From the NCBI RefSeq assembly GCF_014195505.1, contig NZ_JACIBV010000001.1, positions 1,178,001 through 1,242,000 on the forward strand: 64,000 bases of DNA, written 5' to 3'. Under the pieces are notes generated by a model. The model was given only the letters and a program-made list of their open reading frames with translations, was not told the DNA's origin and ran no database searches. Source of the stretch: Nonomuraea dietziae (GTDB lineage: Bacteria > Actinomycetota > Actinomycetes > Streptosporangiales > Streptosporangiaceae). Positions 61,285 through 64,000 of this stretch are shown here, in pieces. The translations under genes were made by a program, and so were the position numbers. Every line of letters begins with the position of its first letter. The first letter of the stretch is position 1.

Positions 61285-61338
61285 ACATTGGCATTTTATC
61301 GGAAGAGCGCGAGCCTGTTCCGCGGCCACGATGGGCAG

Positions 61339-62556
61339 GTGTCGACGAACCAGATCTCCCGGATCCGTCCCATCACGCTGCTCTCGTCGGGGCACGCCTG
61401 CGTGGACGTCTACCAGGGCGCGGTGGCCGCCCTTGTGCCGTTCTTCGTCTCCGAGCGGGCCTACACCTATGCGGCGGCCTCCGGGATCGTACTGGCCGCC
61501 TCCCTGCTGTCCTCGGTGGTACAGCCGCTGTTCGGGGCGCTGACCGACAGGTGGGCGCTGCCGTGGCTGCTGCCGGTGAGCACGCTGGTGGGCGGCGCGG
61601 GCGTCGCGCTCGCCGGTGTCGGCGACTCCTACGCCCTCACCCTGCTCGCGGTCGCCGTCTCGGGGCTCGGCGTCGCCGCCTACCATCCTGAGGCCGCCCG
61701 CGTCGCACGCGAGGTCAGCCGCGGCAGTCATACCGCGATGGGCTGGTTCTCCCTCGGCGGCAATCTCGGCTTCGCCGCCGCCCCGTTGCTGGTCTCCGCC
61801 GTCATCGTCACCGGCGGCCTGCGCGCCTCACCGCTGCTGGCCGTCCCCGCCCTCGCCGGGGCGGCGCTGTGCGCGGCGGCGCTGCGGGCGGCCAGGAGGC
61901 CCACGCCGGCGACGGCCGCCGCCCGCGCGAGCCTGGCCACCGGCAGGGACGACTGGGCCTCCTTCCTCAGGCTGTCTGGGGCCGTCGGCTGCCGCTCGAT
62001 CGTCTTCGTCGGCCTCAGCGCGTTCATCTCGCTGTACGCGCGCCAGCGCACCGGCGGAGGAGAGCTCTCGGGTACGGCAGCGCTGTTCGTGCTCTATCTC
62101 GGCGGCGCCGTGGGCACCGTGGCCGGCGGGAGACTCGCCACCCGCTTCGGCCGCCTCCCCGTGGTGCGGTGGTCCTACGCCCTGACCGTGCTCGCCGTCG
62201 CCGGCGTCGTCTACGCCCCCGGCCCTTCGCTCCACCTGTTCGTGGCGCTCGCCTCGGCGGGGCTGTACGTGCCCTTCTCCCTGCACATCACCCTCGGACA
62301 GGACTACCTGCCCCGGCGCGTGGGCACCGCGAGCGGCGTCACCCTGGGCCTGGCCGTCAGCGTGGGGGGCCTGGCCGGCCCGCTGGTCGGCGCCGTCGCG
62401 GACGCCACCTCCCTGCAGACCGCCCTCGCCCCGCTGATCGCCCTGCCCGCCCTCGGCTGGCTCCTCCTGCGCACCCTGCGCGAGCCCGGCCTGCCGCACG
62501 CAGCCACCGACAGGCCGGGCTCCGGCGCGGGCGCCGCCAGGGCGGGTCACGAGTAG
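61339..62556 (+). CDS. MFS exporter (Fsr/fosmidomycin-resistance-like)
   Basis: 405 residues, twelve predicted membrane helices. Start GTG 61339. LSSGHACVDVYQGAVAALVPF and PLFGALTDRWALPWLLP are characteristic of the fosmidomycin-resistance branch of the major facilitator superfamily. It exports a small molecule by proton antiport. It pairs with the AraC regulator on the other strand. Confidence 0.88.
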   Translation: MSTNQISRIRPITLLSSGHACVDVYQGAVAALVPFFVSERAYTYAAASGIVLAASLLSSVVQPLFGALTDRWALPWLLPVSTLVGGAGVALAGVGDSYALTLLAVAVSGLGVAAYHPEAARVAREVSRGSHTAMGWFSLGGNLGFAAAPLLVSAVIVTGGLRASPLLAVPALAGAALCAAALRAARRPTPATAAARASLATGRDDWASFLRLSGAVGCRSIVFVGLSAFISLYARQRTGGGELSGTAALFVLYLGGAVGTVAGGRLATRFGRLPVVRWSYALTVLAVAGVVYAPGPSLHLFVALASAGLYVPFSLHITLGQDYLPRRVGTASGVTLGLAVSVGGLAGPLVGAVADATSLQTALAPLIALPALGWLLLRTLREPGLPHAATDRPGSGAGAARAGHE

Positions 62557-62614
62557 AGCCGTCCCTCCTCGCCGGAGTCGGCGTCGCGCTGCCCGCGCCC
62601 GGTCCATGGCCCCC

Positions 62615-62638
62615 GTCGCCGTGGCGCGGCACGGCGAC
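62615..62638. terminator. Hairpin between MFS and MarR genes
   Basis: Perfect 9-base arms GTCGCCGTG / CACGGCGAC with a 6-base loop, between convergent genes. A second, longer-range repeat (CCTCGCCGGAGTC at 62567, GACTCCGGGGAGG at 62652) surrounds it. Confidence 0.6.
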
Positions 62639-62677
62639 GCCACACCCTCTCGACTCCGGGGAGGCACGCCGCCTGGA

Positions 62678-63181
62678 TCACCTCGGAGGCGGTGTGTCGC
62701 CGTACGACTCCAGCAGGGCGGCCAGCGTGGCGGCCAGGTGCTCGCGCTCCTCCTGTCCGAGGGCCTCGAGGAGACGGCCCTCGTTGGCCACGTGCAGAGG
62801 CAGGACCCTGTCGATCACCTCGAGCCCGAGATCGGTGAGACGGATCTTGACCGAGCGTCGGTCGGCGGTGTCGCGCACCCGTGTGACCAGGCCCTTGTCC
62901 TCCATCCGGTCCACGCGCAGGGTGATCGCGCCCGTGGTGACGAGCGAGGTCTTGAGGAACGTGCCGGCGGTCAGCTCGTACGGCTCGCCCGAGCGCCGCA
63001 GCGTGGACAGCACGTCGAACTCGCCGGGCTCGAGGCCGTGTCCGGCCAGGAAGTCCTTGATCTCCTTGTCCCACATGCGGGAGATCCGCATGATCCGGCC
63101 GACGACCCCGATCGGCCGGACGTCGATGTCGGGACGCTCGCGGCGCCACTGCTCCAGCACCGCCGCCACCGCGTCGGCCAT
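62678..63181 (-). CDS. MarR family regulator
   Basis: 167 residues from ATG 63181 (GGGAGGG ahead). Winged-helix region: LEPGEFDVLSTLRRSGEPYELTAGTF, KTSLVTTGAITLRVDRMEDKGLV and VRDTADRRSVKIRLT with the DxRxx wing. It is divergent from the hydrolase gene, the likely target. Operator candidates are described at 63204. Confidence 0.92.
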   Translation of the reverse strand: MADAVAAVLEQWRRERPDIDVRPIGVVGRIMRISRMWDKEIKDFLAGHGLEPGEFDVLSTLRRSGEPYELTAGTFLKTSLVTTGAITLRVDRMEDKGLVTRVRDTADRRSVKIRLTDLGLEVIDRVLPLHVANEGRLLEALGQEEREHLAATLAALLESYGDTPPPR

Positions 63182-63203
63182 GAACCCTCCCACAAAATTA
63201 AGC

Positions 63204-63253
63204 GAGCACTAATCTAATTGACACTCACGCAACCACTGATTATCTTAGCGCTC
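63204..63253. promoter_or_regulatory. Facing MarR operator candidates TTAG(T/C)GCTC
   Basis: TTAGTGCTC on the minus strand (63204-63212) and TTAGCGCTC on the plus strand (63245-63253), facing each other across 32 bases in the AT-rich MarR/hydrolase intergenic region. Confidence 0.5.
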
Positions 63254-63290
63254 ATCTTACCAGGAACGACCTTACAAGTGGGGACCGACC

Positions 63291-64000
63291 ATGCCTTTCC
63301 TCCCAGTCCGCGACACCGACGTCCACTACGAGGCCGAAGGCCAGGGGCCCGGCCTGGTGCTGGTCCACGGCACCGGCGGCGACGCCGACAAGGTCTTCGG
63401 CAACGTGGTGCACCACTTCAGCGCCACCAGGACCGTCGTGCGGCCCAACTTCAGCGGCAGCGGGCAGACCACCGACGACGGCACGGAGCTGACCGTCGAC
63501 CTGATCACCGACCAGGTGGCCGCGGTCACGCGGCAGGCGGTGCGCGGCCCCGTGGACCTGCTCGGCTTCTCCCTCGGCGCGGTCGCCGCCGCGGCCGTCG
63601 CCGCCACCCATCCCGAACTGGTGCGCAGGCTCATCCTGGTCGGCGGCTGGGCGCACTCGACCGCCCCCCGCGACCGGTTCTACTTCGAGACCTGGCGCAA
63701 GCTCCTCGACACCGACCGCGAACTGTTCAAGCGGTTCTCCACCCTGACCGGCTTCGGCCCGGCCACCCTGAACGCCTTCGGCCACCAGGGCCTCGCCCAC
63801 TCCCTGGCCGACGAGTGGCCCCCGCCCGGCATCGGCCGCCAGATCGACCTGGGCGCCAAGGTCGACATCCGCGACCTGCTGCCCAAGATCACTGCACCGA
63901 CCCTGGTCATCGGCCTCGCCGGCGACAACATGATCCCGGTGGACGGCTCGCGGCAGCTGCACGCCGCGATCCCCGGCAGCCGCCTGGTCGAGATCGAGGA
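63291..64000 (+). CDS. Alpha/beta hydrolase, C-terminus outside window
   Basis: 236 codons visible from ATG 63291. Oxyanion region LVLVHGTGGDAD, nucleophile elbow LLGFSLGAV (Ser), Asp in APTLVIGLAGDNMIPVDGS; the catalytic His should lie past the right edge. The substrate is unknown. Divergent from MarR, which presumably represses it. Confidence 0.88.
   Translation, partial: MPFLPVRDTDVHYEAEGQGPGLVLVHGTGGDADKVFGNVVHHFSATRTVVRPNFSGSGQTTDDGTELTVDLITDQVAAVTRQAVRGPVDLLGFSLGAVAAAAVAATHPELVRRLILVGGWAHSTAPRDRFYFETWRKLLDTDRELFKRFSTLTGFGPATLNAFGHQGLAHSLADEWPPPGIGRQIDLGAKVDIRDLLPKITAPTLVIGLAGDNMIPVDGSRQLHAAIPGSRLVEIE

Noticed and set aside
1..64000. rRNA, tRNA, CRISPR arrays and intact insertion sequences
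   Set aside because: I looked for cloverleaf stems with GGTTCGAATCC arms, regular direct repeats with spacers, and transposase motifs; none was found by eye.

Overview
The window is about 70% G+C, codes almost everywhere with strong third-position GC, uses many GTG starts, and packs genes into operons with ATGA, GTGA or TGATG stop/start overlaps. Families such as CU044_5270, DUF6223, CGNR, F420-type luciferase-like oxidoreductases and ATPase-less sugar ABC systems point to a filamentous actinomycete, most likely Streptosporangiaceae (Nonomuraea or a relative). This placement is inferred from gene content. No rRNA, tRNA, CRISPR array or intact insertion sequence was found.

Layout. 1-2.0 kb: edge of a carotenoid cluster (crtI, crtE). 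2.0-7.4 kb: PRC-barrel/DUF2382 stress protein, MMPL exporter with its TetR repressor and a perfect palindromic operator, and an SDR/TetR pair. 7.5-11.5 kb: aminoglycoside adenylyltransferase, ArsR/SRPBCC pair, serine beta-lactamase-like hydrolase and a MocR regulator remnant. 11.5-21.2 kb: a seven-gene minus-strand catabolic operon (aspartase-like lyase, GH43-like glycosidase, three-gene polar amino acid ABC importer, sarcosine-oxidase-type flavoenzyme, aldo/keto reductase). It faces a frameshifted aminotransferase plus ACT-domain gene, and a GntR gene follows. AGG-N3-CCT operator copies lie at all three promoters. 21.2-29.3 kb: CGNR regulator with tyrosine phosphatase, fatty acid desaturase, a PaoABC-like molybdenum aldehyde oxidoreductase, nucleoside deaminase, LLM oxidoreductase and Lrp regulator.

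29.3-40.2 kb: a glycoside uptake operon (class V aminotransferase, binding protein, two permeases, GH36-like glycosidase, frameshifted LacI regulator, six-hairpin-type glycosidase). The palindrome TGAACGTTCA occurs twice at its promoter and once upstream of the neighbouring secreted M9-type metallopeptidase, so the peptidase and the sugar operon may form one regulon. 40.2-50.6 kb: ArsR-ArsC fusion with a VOC protein, a NarL-type two-component pair, GlxA-type regulator, cupin, ECF sigma factor with a CU044_5270 partner, and a decayed stretch with remnants of a serine recombinase, a secreted protein and purE. 50.7-58.0 kb: a secreted protein of unknown function and a second LacI-controlled sugar locus (two permeases, binding protein, 37-codon ORF, uncharacterised 417-residue protein). 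58-64 kb: TetR with a divergent unknown gene, SpoIIE-type phosphatase, AraC/MFS pair, MarR and an alpha/beta hydrolase cut by the right edge.

Neither sugar importer has its own ATPase, as in actinomycetes with a shared MsiK-type ATPase. Several genes (aminotransferase at 18.9 kb, LacI at 31.6 kb, secreted protein at 45.9 kb, DUF2975 at 49.6 kb) are broken by single indels. Some of these may be sequencing errors; the MocR and purE remnants are clearly real decay.
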